This document shows, piece after piece, positions 12,561 to 22,814 of a DNA stretch of 64,000 nucleotides. Position 1 is the first letter of the stretch; each line of letters starts with the position of its first letter. The stretch comes from Branchinecta lynchi. Lineage: Eukaryota > Arthropoda > Branchiopoda > Anostraca > Branchinectidae. The notes under the pieces are model-generated. The model was not told where the DNA came from, did not search any database, and was given only the letters and a program-made list of their open reading frames with translations. Both the position numbers and the translations under genes were made by a program. The stretch is from assembly GCA_023053575.1 (NCBI GenBank), contig JAKZAP010000018.1, positions 11,663,922-11,727,921 on the forward strand, given 5' to 3'.

Positions 12561-13253
12561 TCTGTCTTTTTAATCACGACGCGTTCAAATTTAAAATATT
12601 TTGCGCCCAGCCGCCGCGTCGCAGAGCAGCAAGGCTTAATAGAGTCACAAGCACTAACAAGAAAATCGCTAAATTCTGGTGGAAAGTAATGTAATTTCCA
12701 CAAACGCTTCTTATGATACCATTTCATAGTGACAAGGTCATTTCTAGTAAGAGTTATGCTTCAAGATTTGTCAAGTTGATGATGAAAGTGGAGAAAAAAC
12801 GGCCGGGAAAACCAGGTCGTTTGTCCTTAGCATAAAGGGTGTCTTTAGGGATCCAACACGTCAGTGACAGTCCTGTCTGTCGCGCGACAGCTCTCCGTTT
12901 GTCTGCTCGCAAGATAACTCGCGAGTGGGTTAAGATAGTCCATTCAAACTTGGTGAGGATGTTTTGGTCAATGTAGATCGGACCTGTAGCCTGTTTCTCC
13001 CAGTGCGAACAGCCCCTGCTCACTCTGCGGTGAAGGCGATGATGACCTAGGTTGCACTGTGTCGCGAACTCTCGTTTTTAAGGGAATCTTGCTGGGGGGG
13101 GGGGGGGGGGTAAGGGAGATACTGTTTCCTGATATACTGAAGAGCACATCTCCAGGAGCAATTAGTGCGTTATGTAGATTTGTGTTGCAAAGTCTGAAAG
13201 TAAAAGTTGACCGGGCGAGTGCAGTTTAGTTTATGTAGTGATATATTAGAAGT
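12561..13253. other. no gene recognised
   Basis: Unique-looking sequence with about 15 G at 13094-13110 and a (GTAA)n tract at 13251-13270. The tract belongs to the 3' tail of the adjacent minus-strand retroelement. Confidence 0.4.
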
Positions 13254-14045
13254 AAGTAAGTAAGTAAGTAATTTATTTATGACCCGCCGTTTTCAGAAAG
13301 CGGAGTAAATGAAGAAAGTAAATAAAACACATAAACATACACATAAAGACACTTAATTTCAATCGTCGGCCAGGAAGCAGTGTAGAAGGTCGTGCGCTGG
13401 TTGGGTTCTGTTGTCAATGATTTTTGATAGCGACGAAGAAACATCCAAAAGGGTAACACTTGCATCTTGAATTTTGAACTTCTCCGTCAAAGTATGGTTA
13501 TGGCATAATTTCGACAAGTGGAGCAGGTGCTTTGCATATTTAAAATAACATGATCTCATCTTTTTTATCTCCTTCTTTCGCAGAACGTGAGTGACACCAG
13601 AACGAAATAGTATAGAAGGAGCGCAGAAGGTGCTGTACAATTCCCAAAGCTTTACGATTATAGCGCCCCCGGTTGGGGACGATGCGCCCATAGGCGGTAC
13701 GGATTGATCTAGAAACTTCTTGAACAACCGAAGAGCAAAATTTTGACAACGAGGATTTGAATGTTATGCCAAGCCATCGTAGAGATTCTGTTGACCTGAC
13801 GACGAACGATCCAAGAGAGATAGAAGCTTTAGCATTCAATCGATTTGACGAAGGGTTGAAATGCAGGTACTCACGTTTTGAGAGGTTAACTTCAAGACCG
13901 ATTTTGAGAAGTTCCGACGACAGCTGACAGACATTTTTGGTGAGTGTGGATCGGGTACGGCTTACTAAGAGCAAGTCGTCCGCGTAAGCTATGTAGCTGA
14001 AGGCGTGGTCTTTATAAAAGTAAGCAGGATGCAAAGAATCAAGAC
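13254..14045 (-). mobile_element. non-LTR retrotransposon, reverse transcriptase C-terminal part (Y family), (TTAC)n tail
   Basis: On the minus strand, from 14034, an open frame contains SYIAYADDLLLVSRTRSTL, the reverse-transcriptase palm motif with an intact YADD. It continues with GLEVNLSKREYLHFNPSS and SLRWLGITF, the thumb-region landmarks. The frame shifts near 13725 and again near 13450, and the downstream part reads FCAPSILFRSGVTHVLRKKE. The copy ends at 13251-13270 in (TTAC)n read on the minus strand. Non-LTR elements are copied by target-primed reverse transcription, which explains the missing 5' half. Related decayed copies sit at 6784-7525, 37385-38440 and 63165-63795. I do not assign the clade. 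Confidence 0.85.
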
Positions 14046-14385
14046 AAGAAGATATGGCCGATTTGAAGATGTAGGGAGATAAGACTAAAGTAATTATGAA
14101 GTTTTTTGTTTTGTTGTATGTACATGGCCCTAAGGCTTTAAATACAATATTATGATTATTATATTCAGGTGTGGGAAAGGGGTTTCAAATTATGGGGCGA
14201 AACTAAGTATTTTAAAAAGGTAATGAAACAGTTGATTTAGGTAAGGAGACCCGCTGAATACATTTCTGAACTTTTATTTTCTTGCCAGACAAGTACTCGG
14301 GCCTATACCTGAAATCTGGTAAAAGTAATTTTTGTTTGTTCTAAATTTGATTATAGGTTCGATATCGGTGTAGCATAAACTCTTG
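14046..14385. repeat. retroelement 3' tail and S-unit fragment
   Basis: 14095-14165 ends ACATGGCCCTAAGGCTTTAA plus an (ATT)n-like tail, matching the Z-family 3' end. 14166-14385 is a minus-oriented S fragment with the conserved block CAAATTATGGGGCGAAAC and one diverged 137-bp unit. Confidence 0.45.
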
Positions 14386-14760
14386 ATCCATATGATATGA
14401 TATGATATATTTGCTTAGAGCCCGAGGGCCATCGCATACAAAACAAAATACAAACCAAATAAAAAACAAACATCAACTCTTCTGGTAAATCTTAACTACA
14501 AAAACTCTTCTCTATGCTTCCAGCCTATCCGCAAAAACCTTCCAAGCTGCCTAACCCCAAACAAACTTTTATCCTTGAACTTTTCCACCAACCAACCTTC
14601 CCCGAAATTTTGCTCCCCAAATATTTCAACTCTCAAATCCTTCAATTCCACACATTCGCACATAAAATGAAACAAATTCTCGTCCACACAACCACACATT
14701 GGGCAGAAGTAAAGACCACTAGACCTCCCCTTTACACTTCCCATATATTTTCTCCGAATC
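14386..14760 (-). mobile_element. Z-family non-LTR retrotransposon 3' end, (TATGA)n tail
   Basis: Minus-strand translation from 14744 gives YFCPMCGCVDENLFHFMCEC followed by VELKDLRVEIFG. The C-x2-C-x8-H-x4-C-like motif and the DLR segment recur in the copies at 28850, 35015 and 43068. This matches the C-terminal cysteine/histidine motif found after the reverse transcriptase in several non-LTR retrotransposons. The 3' untranslated part carries GGCCCTCGGGCTCTAAGC and ends in an ATATCATATC-type tail at 14392-14412. Confidence 0.7.
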
Positions 14761-15276
14761 CCCAGGGGGAGGCTATCACTACGATAATGATATCTGAACT
14801 TAATTTTCTAAACGACAAGTTAATCATTCCGAAATTTGACAAACACGGAAGCTTTTTAAGGCGATTAGACTTAGATATGGGCCTAAAGATCCATGCTGAA
14901 TCCATATCCAAAATCCAAAACACCAATGTTTTTTTTTTTTTCATTTCCAATATAATATAACAAGTTTATTGAGTTTAAAAGGCACCCTGACGGGGTCTGA
15001 CGAAGACTGGAAATCTCAATAAATATTCCCCTTTTGGATCCTATCGAATATTTCATCAAATAAGTTATTTCTAAGTTGAGATAAGGCAAGGTAAGGTACA
15101 ATTTTAACGGCAAATATAAATAAACCTGATGTTTCTCAAAAGCATCAGACATGCCAGTGGCCTAAAAAACGACGCTTCACTAATTCAGATGGGTTTGTAA
15201 AAATTATTAATACAATTCTAGCCTGAGGCATTGTAAAGATGATGACACTGATGATTCACAATGCAGAAAATCTTAC
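14761..15276. other. diverged S units, then unannotated intron or flank
   Basis: 14761-14930 contains S-like boxes (GACAAGTTAATCATTCCG, CATGCTGAATCC). A T-run near 14930 follows and the rest has no recognisable feature. If the BTB gene continues to the left, this is its third intron. Confidence 0.35.
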
Positions 15277-15626
15277 CTCACACGCTGTGCTAGGCCTGGC
15301 CAACTCCCTCGAATTCTCATCATCTTGCCCCTCTGCTGACTGAGGGGTTAGAGGCGTCAGACTCTGCCTCGGAGTGTACACATTAGGTGCCGAAAATCCT
15401 GAATCCACTTTAACATCTAGCATGTCCACAGGGTCCGTCCCGTATTCTGACCCCATCTTGGGGGGTCGTCCCCTTTTTCTCCGGGAATAGGCATAAGGGC
15501 TCCCTGGGCGTTTGAGCAAACCGTTGGGGGAGGGAGCTTCTGGGGGGTAGGGACTACTGAGGTGGTATCGTTGTAGAGGGTAGTTTGAAGCGAAAGGGCT
15601 GGGGGATGATAGACCTTCACTGGACG
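15277..15626 (-). CDS. BTB gene, exon 3: Pro/Ser-rich linker with AT-hook
   Basis: Minus-strand exon. The acceptor TTTTTCAG lies just above 15626 and the donor GTAAGA begins at 15276. The exon starts with two bases that complete a codon left by the single base at the end of exon 2, and it ends on a complete codon, so the reading frame runs cleanly across the junction. The 116 encoded codons are rich in Ser, Pro and Tyr, and about residue 55 of the exon reads RRKRGRPPK, a canonical AT-hook (GRP core with flanking basic residues) that binds the minor groove of AT-rich DNA. An acidic stretch (EGQDDENSRE) follows near the end. No zinc finger or pipsqueak-type helix is encoded here; in tramtrack/lola-type genes that part is on separate, often alternative 3' exons, which would lie left of this window. 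Protein family is solid, exact orthology is not. Confidence 0.85.
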
Positions 15627-17424
15627 CTGAAAAAGAGAACGCAGTTGATTTCCAATGGCCTGATATAGCCTACATGTGAATAGGACATCAAACACGATAC
15701 AGGGAAGTCTTAATTGCAGCCATGAAGAAGCGGTGGGCTTAATAAAGTACAATGGGCGGATCCAACTAAAATGATGTCATATTACCACCCTCTAGAATAC
15801 AACATTACGTCAGAAATCAGCCGATTTCTGGAAAATTTACTTTCGTCAATATATCGTTACGGCGTATATTGCTGCCTGTCATCCTTCAATTTACTAGGCT
15901 AAAAAAATAAACGCGGATTTTCTTTTTTTCCTTATCATTTTATTGTTACTATACATTTAAAATTATCTATATCACTGAAAAATATGTATACTGATAGTAT
16001 TAACCCCTGTAAATTCTGTAGGTCTGCTATACGTAAATTGTCTGGCACTTCTATCGCTTCACACCAAGAAATCAAAACTTTTCTTTGGTACTACAAACAA
16101 CAGAAGTCTAATCATCAAATCAGATAGCATTTGAACATTCTGCTAGCTACAAGAGACGGTTTATTTCGGAAGCCTCGACACTCCCGAAAATGTGTTCCCG
16201 CGACTTACAAGATTTGTATGACTAGAATTTTGCGGGAAATTCAAATTCAGCAGCAAAATAAAGTATAAATAATTAAATTAGGTACTTGTGTGAAGCATCA
16301 TAAAACTAAGGATATTTTTTGCATAGAGTGGTAAGCCTGAGCTGTGTTCTCCGAGATTTAACTGGATTTATTTTTTGTATAGCCTACATTTGAAATTATC
16401 AAATTAACAAATGAGTTAACAGAGACAAAACGTTTCATTGAGGTACGTCCATGAAAAAACTTGAGAGAAACAAAACTGATCTGACAAAATTATGACAGGT
16501 AGTTGTGAAAAGTTGATCTTAAAGTCTTTGATTCATGTGGGCCGAGAAGGTGGGAGACACCTTCATTTTTTGATGCGTCAGATTTTTACGAACACACTGT
16601 TACCTTCGTTTTCTTCAAAATCTTCACGGTCGCCAACGTTATCCGCAAATTACTCTCTTGAAAGCAACTTCGCCATTGCTAGTTAACTATTCACTGTCTC
16701 CCGATCGAAATGGCGTGTAAGAGGATTCAAACAACTAAGTTTATCACCATGTGGACCTTTAGATATGTCTAAGAAGAAATCATCTGCTAGTTTGACATTT
16801 TTTGGTCTCTGAAGCAGAATATTATCTAGCTCAATTTCAGAATCTTCCAGAAATCACTCTAACGAATAGTATAATTTACGGTGTTTCTTTTTGTGATCTA
16901 GTTTACATCCTTCCTTCTTTGGACGGGATTTAACAAGAAAAAACAGAAAATACTAAATGAAATCGACAATGCAAATAATTTGTTTCATTTGTCTACACAT
17001 TTTCCATATGCCTGCCCAGCGGTCGGATCGAGTCGTGGCGTCATCTTGGGTCTTGGGGGGGGGGGGGTTCTAGCCGTTGCAAGTGCTAGAATGCCTATGA
17101 AATAACTCCTTTAGGAAGGGTGGGGGGGAGGTGAGATAGGGGGGGGGGGGAGGTTGTGACGAGGGAATCATTTTTCTTCCTTTTCTTTTTTTTTACTCTC
17201 TTTCTTTACCTCTTTTTTTCTTTTTTTGAAAAAATATTATACTAGTTTTTCTGTTATTATGCACTGAATAATTTTAAGTTAAAAGGTGGTTAGAAGATAC
17301 AGCCACCTACAGGATTTTTGTCTTCAAATATTCTTTGAGCCCAAGCTGACCTTGAAACATTGTTTGAATAAATATATTTTTGTCTTTTATGTGGTTGTTG
17401 AGTTTTTTGTATAATGTAGTTGTG
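15627..17424. other. BTB intron 2, left part: no gene recognised
   Basis: AT-rich sequence with G runs near 17056-17067 and 17139-17151 and a T/C-rich stretch at 17165-17230. 17330-17375 resembles the outer end of the F family (CCCAAGCTGACCTTGAAACA). No exon with convincing splice sites was found. Confidence 0.45.
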
Positions 17425-18890
17425 TTTTTGGGATCCCAAAACGTAAGTGGAGGGATACCTATGACATCGCAAAAGTTGTCCGTCTGTAAGCACGATAACT
17501 CTCGAAGGGAACGAGATATTTTGATGAAACTTGGTGTGAGGATTCGTTGGGTCGTCGGACCAGTCAAATTCGTAGATGGGCTTTGTAGCCCTACATTTAC
17601 GGGTGGGGGAGGGGTTTCAAATTAAGGGACAAACAAAATATTTTGAAAAAGCTAATGTGATAGTCGATTATGGAGTAAGAAGACATGCTGAACACGATGG
17701 TGAAAACCATTTTGTCATCAAACAAGTAGTTCGCCCGGAATCCGGCCAAAACCGGAAAGTTTGTTAAAAGTAAAAGTTTTATTTTAAGTTGATTAGATGT
17801 TCGATTTAGGGGTCGGAAGAAATGCTGAAGACGACGGTGCAAACCATTTTCTCGACGGACAAGTAGTTCGCCCGGAATCCGGCCCAAACCGGAAAGTTTG
17901 TTAAAAGTAAAAGTTTTATTTTAAGTTGATTAGATGTTCGATTTAGGGGTAGGAAGACACGCTGAACACGTTGGTGAAAACCATTTACTCGACGGACAAG
18001 TAGTTCGCCCGGAATCCGGACCACGCCGGAAAGTTTGTTAAAAGTAAAAGTTTTATTTTAACTTGATTAGATGTTCGATTTAGGGGAAGGGAGACACGCT
18101 GAAGACGATGGCGAAAACCATTTTCTCGACGGACAAGTAGTTCGCCCGGAATCCGGCCCAAACCGGAAAGTTTGTTAAAAGTAAAAGTTTTATTTTAAGT
18201 TGATTAGATGTTCGATTTAGGGGTAGGAAGACACGCTGAACACGGTAGTGAAAACCATTTTCTCGACGCACAAGTAGTTAGCCCGGAATCCGGCCCAAGC
18301 CGGAAAGTTTGTTAAAATTAAAAGTTTTAGTTGAAGTTGATTAGATGTTCGATTTAGGGAAAGAAGACATGCTGAACACTTTTGTGAAAACAATTTTCTA
18401 TCCGGATATGTAGTTCGCCCAGAATCCGGCCAAAACCGGAAAATTGGTAGAAGTTAAAGTTTTATTTCTAGTTCATTAGATAACCGATTTAGAGGTAAGA
18501 AGAGATGCTGAATCCGTGTGTGACAATCACATTTTACCCGGACATATAGTTCGACCGGAATCCGGCTGGAGTCGGAAAATTTGGTTAAATTTTTATTTGA
18601 AGTTGATTAGATGTTCATTATTGGGGAAAGAAGATACCCTGAGTTCATTTTTTAGCTTTCTTTTTTTCGCCGGACAATTAGTTCTGGAGTTTGGCCGAAA
18701 TCGGGAAACTGGTTGTAGTGGCAGGAAGTTTTTCTCAGATGATTAGCTATTTGGCCTTAATCTGTTTCTGAATTTTAATTGTAAAAATGTTCAAGGAGTC
18801 TGGCGATGACTGGATCTGGCTAAGACAAGACCCAGTTGTCTGGATCAGATATTGAATTTTTGGGATCCCATCGAAACCTTTGGTCTTGTT
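17425..18890 (-). mobile_element. S-family tandem-array element, full-length copy S3
   Basis: Best full copy in the window, in minus orientation. It starts at the palindrome TTTTGGGATCCCAAAA, passes a conserved block (CGTCTGTAAGCACGATAACT, then GATGAAACTTGGTGTGAGGA), then an array of 137-bp units, and ends with GATCCCATCGAAACCTTTGG / TCTTGTT. The phrase GATTAGATGTTCGATTTAGG recurs at 17791, 17928, 18065, 18202 and 18339, exactly 137 bp apart. Units near the middle are almost identical while units toward 18480-18760 are diverged. No transposase or other domain is encoded. The open frames are the repeat unit read through. Confidence 0.85.
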
Positions 18891-19090
18891 TTTGGTGAAG
18901 TAAAAAATATTTTAATCTGAAAGTGAATCTATAGTCTGCAGACTATCCAGCGAACATACAATTTTAATAGCTCCGTAGAATCATGTTTAATTAATTATTC
19001 AATGGATCCGCCTTTATTGAGCATGGTGGATATAACTTCTGTTCTTGAAAATATGGGAGGGGGGGGGGGGAACTCTTAAAAAAAAAATAT

Positions 19091-19213
19091 AGAAAAAACG
19101 CAAAAACAAATTACTGAAAGAAATATGCGCTGCCACATACTTTTTTCAACTTCATATTTTTTTTTCTGCTAGGGTCTGACATTGACTTCACTGTCAAAAT
19201 TCTGATAAGATGG
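19091..19213 (+). repeat. partial duplicate of sequence at 20838-20965
   Basis: Shares ACAAATTACTGAAAGAAATA, TTCTGCTAGGGTC and GACTTCACTGTCAAAATTCT with 20838-20965. The two blocks lie on either side of the A-family element (19228-20833), so each edge of that element abuts a copy of the same roughly 120-bp sequence. Confidence 0.6.
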
Positions 19214-19227
19214 GGGGGGGGGGACTC

Positions 19228-20833
19228 TTAAAGGACACCTGAACAGTGAATCCATACTTGAACACACCAGGGAGAATGCATTTACAGACATGGCCACGGA
19301 AAGCATTCTTCTTCTGAGCGTGACGTTTTAAAAACAGTCATGTTCGTTTCTGGAGGTTTGCACATGCAGACTCCAAGACCACAAGACCAAAGCTTTCGAC
19401 GGGATCCAAAAAATTCCATATTTGATCCAGACAATTGGGTCTTGTCTTCGCCAGATCCAGTCTTCGCCAGACTCATTGAACATTTTTAATATTAAAATTC
19501 AGAAACATATTAAGGCCAAATAGCTAATCATCTGAGAAAGCCAAGTTCAGATATGGATTCATCATGTGTCTTTACCCCTATAAGTCATATCTGTTTTGAC
19601 GAACACTTCCTGCCACTTCTGCCAATTTCCCGGTTTCGGCAGAATTCTGGAACTACTTGTCCGGCGAAAAAAGAAAGCTAAAAAACGAACTCAGCTTATC
19701 TACTTTCCCCAATGAACATCTAGTCAACTTCAAATTTTTGTTTTAACTTAAACAAATATTTCGACTCCAGCCGGATTCCGGTCGAACTTTATGTCCAGGT
19801 AAAAAATGACTGTCATAGATGGATTCAATATCTCTTCTTACCCCTTACTCGGATATCTAATCAACTACAAATAAAACTTTAAGTTTTACCAATTTTTCGG
19901 TTATGGCCGGATGCCGGGCGAACTACTTGTCCGGGTAGAAAATTGTTTTCACATAAGAGTTCAGCATGTTTTCTTACCCCTAAATCAACATATAATCAAC
20001 TCCAAATAAAACTTTTACTTTTAACAAAACTTTCCGGTTTTGGCCGAATTCCGGGCGAACAAGTTATCCTGGTAGAAAATACTGTTCCCATGAGGGTTCA
20101 GCATGTCTTTCTGAAAAATGGTTTTCATCATCGTGTTCAGCATATCTTCCTACCCCTAAATTGAAACTCTAATCAACTTTAAATAAAACTTTTACTTTTA
20201 ACAGACTTTACGCGATGACAAAATGGTTTTCACCATCGTGTTCAGCATGTCTTGTTACCACATAATCGACTACCACATTATCCGTTTAAAAATATTTCAT
20301 TTGCCCCTTAATTTAAACCCCCTCCTTCACCCGTAAATGCAGGGCTACAGAGCCCATCTACGAACTCGACCTTACTCTTGTCCCAAAGAATCCTCACACC
20401 AAGTTTCATCAAAATACCTCATTCCCTTCGAGAGTTATAGTGCACACAGACGGACAGGCGGACGGACGGGCGGACAGACGGACAACTTTTTGCGATGTCA
20501 TAGGTATCCCGCCACTTACGTTTTCGGAAATCGGATCCCAAAAAGCGCAATTCATTCAAATCTTGTACAGCGCTGGCGGATCGTATTGGAATTTCTTCTA
20601 GATATACGTTTGAGCTTAACCGGTTAAACAAATTTGTAGAAGAAGGGTTGATTGGAGACATTTTTTCATTTCTAAGATTGTTCGGTACTGAAATAAGGAC
20701 GGATGCTAAATGGAGCAAAAATCATAGCTTGGAAACACTATTTCGTATTTGGATTGGCTTTTCTGCAGGCAATGTTAGCGGAAGTCCTACAGATAGGGAT
20801 GATACTTGGTACTCTTCATTCAGGTGTCCTTTA
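19228..20833. mobile_element. A-family TTAA-ended MITE, copy A1, split by an S element
   Basis: Left terminus TTAAAGGACACCTGAACAGT and right terminus TTCATTCAGGTGTCCTTTA form a terminal inverted repeat whose consensus is TTAAAGGACACCTGAA; the last base of the right TTAA is changed. The copy at 45151-45598 is the same sequence without interruption. Here 1160 bp of S element (19380-20539) is inserted between GACTCCAAGAC and AAAAAGCGCAATTC. The TTAA ends suggest a piggyBac-type non-autonomous element. No transposase is encoded. Confidence 0.8.
19380..20539 (+). mobile_element. S-family element, copy S4, with ends defined by an empty site
   Basis: Starts ACAAGACCAAAGCTTTCGAC (19381) and ends at GGATCCC (20539). 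It holds several 137-bp units with GCCGGATTCCGG-like and TTCAGCATGTCT boxes, then the sub-terminal block with repeated GGACGG motifs. The uninterrupted A copy at 45.3 kb reads straight from GACTCCAAGAC into AAAAAGCGCAATTC, so the inserted segment is known to within a few bases and no target-site duplication is visible. Confidence 0.85.
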
Positions 20834-21293
20834 CGCAAAAATGATGGAAAACCACACAAACAAATTACTGACAGAAATATACGCTCCACATACTTTTTTT
20901 CTACTTCTCGTTCTTTTTTTTCTGCTAGGGTCCAACAGCGACTTCACTGTCAAAATTCTGATAATATTTAACACGTTGCTCATTCTTGGGTTGACTGTTA
21001 TGTCCGGTGTCGAGGGTATTTCTGTTTTGACCCTTGCAAGTGGTATGTCCCACGAAAAAATAACACTCGAAAAATTCAAGAATACTAGTTACCGTTTCAA
21101 GCAGAAGTACCAGCTACTTGTGTGGGTTGTTCTCAATTTAATTCCGATTCACTATATTTCGGGGAAGTTCAGACTGTTTTGGCAATTACTGTGTCCGAAA
21201 GTACGAAGGTTAATACTGATACGCTTAAACCTGCAAGTCTACTATTATAAGCCTGGAAGACAGAATGCAGCTCTGTCCATTGTATCTCCCTGA
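20703..21293 (+). CDS. unrecognised 196-residue open frame with four hydrophobic segments (doubtful gene)
   Basis: An intact frame with an in-frame stop three codons upstream of the ATG. Hydrophobic stretches lie at roughly residues 11-37, 65-76 (FFLLLVLFFLLG), 84-112 (ILIIFNTLLILGLTV within it) and 138-153 (LLVWVVLNLIPIHYI), so the product would be a multi-pass membrane protein. I do not recognise a family. The first 43-44 codons lie inside the A1 transposon, and the frame crosses its right terminus. In the other A copy (45.47-45.60 kb) the same frame is open for those codons and stops in the TTAA. Most differences between the two copies change the amino acid, which argues against selection on the protein. 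It may be a host gene fragment caught in or beside the MITE, or chance. Confidence 0.25.
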   Translation: MLNGAKIIAWKHYFVFGLAFLQAMLAEVLQIGMILGTLHSGVLYAKMMENHTNKLLTEIYAPHTFFLLLVLFFLLGSNSDFTVKILIIFNTLLILGLTVMSGVEGISVLTLASGMSHEKITLEKFKNTSYRFKQKYQLLVWVVLNLIPIHYISGKFRLFWQLLCPKVRRLILIRLNLQVYYYKPGRQNAALSIVSP

Positions 21294-21561
21294 ATTTAAG
21301 AGCAAGGAAAGAGAACAATTAAACCATTTAAGCCACAGATCATCTAGCCAACTAAACTTTTTGGGTTCGAAATGTTGGTGAAACACTTCACATATTTTCG
21401 TCTCACAGTCCACAGATCTTCTTGTATTTCGTTGGCTCAATAACGAAATCTTCAGAATTCCCTTATATATGCATATGTATGTATGGATATATAAAAGCGG
21501 CCTGGCCCGATTTCAGTGAAATGGGAAGTTCAGTTCTTGTTTTGTTGCATGTCGCATATAC

Positions 21562-22385
21562 AACAAGACGAAACGTATCGATCGGATCCCAAAAATGTAA
21601 TATCTGTCGAGACAATTGCGTCTTGTAGATATCCGGTCTTCTCCAGACTCCTTGGAACATGTTTACTATTAAAATTTAGAAGCAGATCAAGGCCAATGGC
21701 TAATCATCTGAGAAAACCAAGTTCAGATATGGCTTCAGCGTGTGTGTTTACCCCTATCCGTCATATCTACTTTGACAAAACTGATCAAAACTTCCTGCCT
21801 TACTTCTGCCAAATTTCCAGTTTCGGCGGGATTCTAGGTGAACTATTTGTCAGGCGAGAAAATAATTTTCATATATGAATTCAGCATCCCTCCTTACCGA
21901 TACTTCGAACCTCTAATCAACATCAAATAAAACTTTTACTTATCAATCAATCAATCAATTTATTTAATTCGTGATATTACACATCACATAATAAAATTAC
22001 ACTAACACAGGAAATTGCTTTACTAAATATATACAATCATTTTAACCATTCGGTGGTTAATTTTTAGATTTGTTATAACAAATCTTCCGGCTTCAGCCGG
22101 ATTCGGGGCGAACTACATGTCCGGGTAGAAAATGACGGTGGTATACATGTCTTCTTAACCGTAAACCGAGCATTTGATCAACTTGAAATAAAACTTTTAC
22201 TTTACTAAAACTTCCAGTTTTGGTCGGATTCCGGGTGAACTTCTTGTCGGGGTAAAAAGTGATTGTCATATAAGGATTCAGCATATCTTCTTACCCCTAA
22301 ATCGAATATTTAGCTCCCTTCGAGAGTTATCGTGCTAACAGACAGACGGACGGATCCCGTCACTTACGTCTTGGGATCCCAAAAA
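21562..22385 (+). mobile_element. S-family element, copy S5, interrupted by a short retroelement tail
   Basis: Starts ACAAGACGAAACGTATCGAT and ends CACTTACGTCTTGGGATCCC. Diverged 137-bp units lie between, with the sub-terminal TCGAGAGTTATCGTGCTAAC block. At about 21944-22075 a foreign 130-bp piece begins with (ATCA)n, the reversed tail of a minus-strand retroelement 3' end. Confidence 0.65.
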
Positions 22386-22661
22386 CAGCGACGGTCAAAA
22401 CCACGACAAGTAGAAACAGCAACAGTACAAAGGCCGAACGCTCAAAGCAGCAAAAGCCAATACTACGACAGACAAACCAGCGACAGGTTATAACCACTAC
22501 TGTCAAACTCGCGAAAGTAATACCAGGACAAGATAGGCTGAGGGCAAGGCGATGACCCAAACATGCTCTTGAATTAATAACCCCACGGATCCGATGAACG
22601 GCTAAAACAAAGGGGTAGACAAGTTGTTTACCACTGGGTATTATGCGACTGACAGTCCTCT
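22386..22661. other. no gene recognised
   Basis: 22386-22550 is unusually rich in CGACA/CAACAG-like phrases (AGCGACGGTCAAAACCACGA and similar) without a regular period. No feature is assigned. Confidence 0.3.
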
Positions 22662-22814
22662 ACACTGTAAAATGTTTATCCGAGTAAGGATTAAAGTTTA
22701 CTGCAGTATTTGCTACTGGGATTAATCTTATCTCTACTGGGATAAGATTATTCCGAATTAGAGATAATCTTATCTCAGTAGAGACAAGATTAATCCCATT
22801 TTTTGTACAGTGTA
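22662..22814. mobile_element. M-family palindromic MITE
   Basis: Ends TACACTGTAAAATG and TTTTTTGTACAGTGTA are inverted repeats. The interior is built of mirrored GGATTAATCTTATCTC and GAGATAATCTTATCTC segments, so the 150 bp can fold into a hairpin. Related pieces occur at about 39120-39262 and 47452-47513 (GTACAGTGTA, CCTTACTCGG). TA at the edges would fit Tc1/mariner-type movement, but this is inference. Confidence 0.6.

Noticed and set aside
6784..14045. Viral or LTR-retrotransposon origin of the reverse transcriptase pieces
   Set aside because: No gag, protease, integrase or long terminal repeats are visible. The motif order and short tandem tails are those of non-LTR elements.
15417..15752. 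Alternative minus-strand frame with MYFIKPTASSWLQLRLPC over BTB exon 3
   Set aside because: It is a shadow frame. The phase-1 junction from exon 2 selects the other frame, which carries the AT-hook.
17597..18271. Several similar 60-95-codon proteins with FRANYLS and NRTSNQLKIKLLLL phrases
   Set aside because: They are translations of successive 137-bp S units. The reading frame is not kept across units and there is no start or domain logic, so they are not a gene family.
17790..18340. CRISPR-like regular repeat array
   Set aside because: The units are 137 bp and contiguous with no unique spacers, and the surroundings (spliced genes, LINEs) are eukaryotic. It is a tandem satellite.
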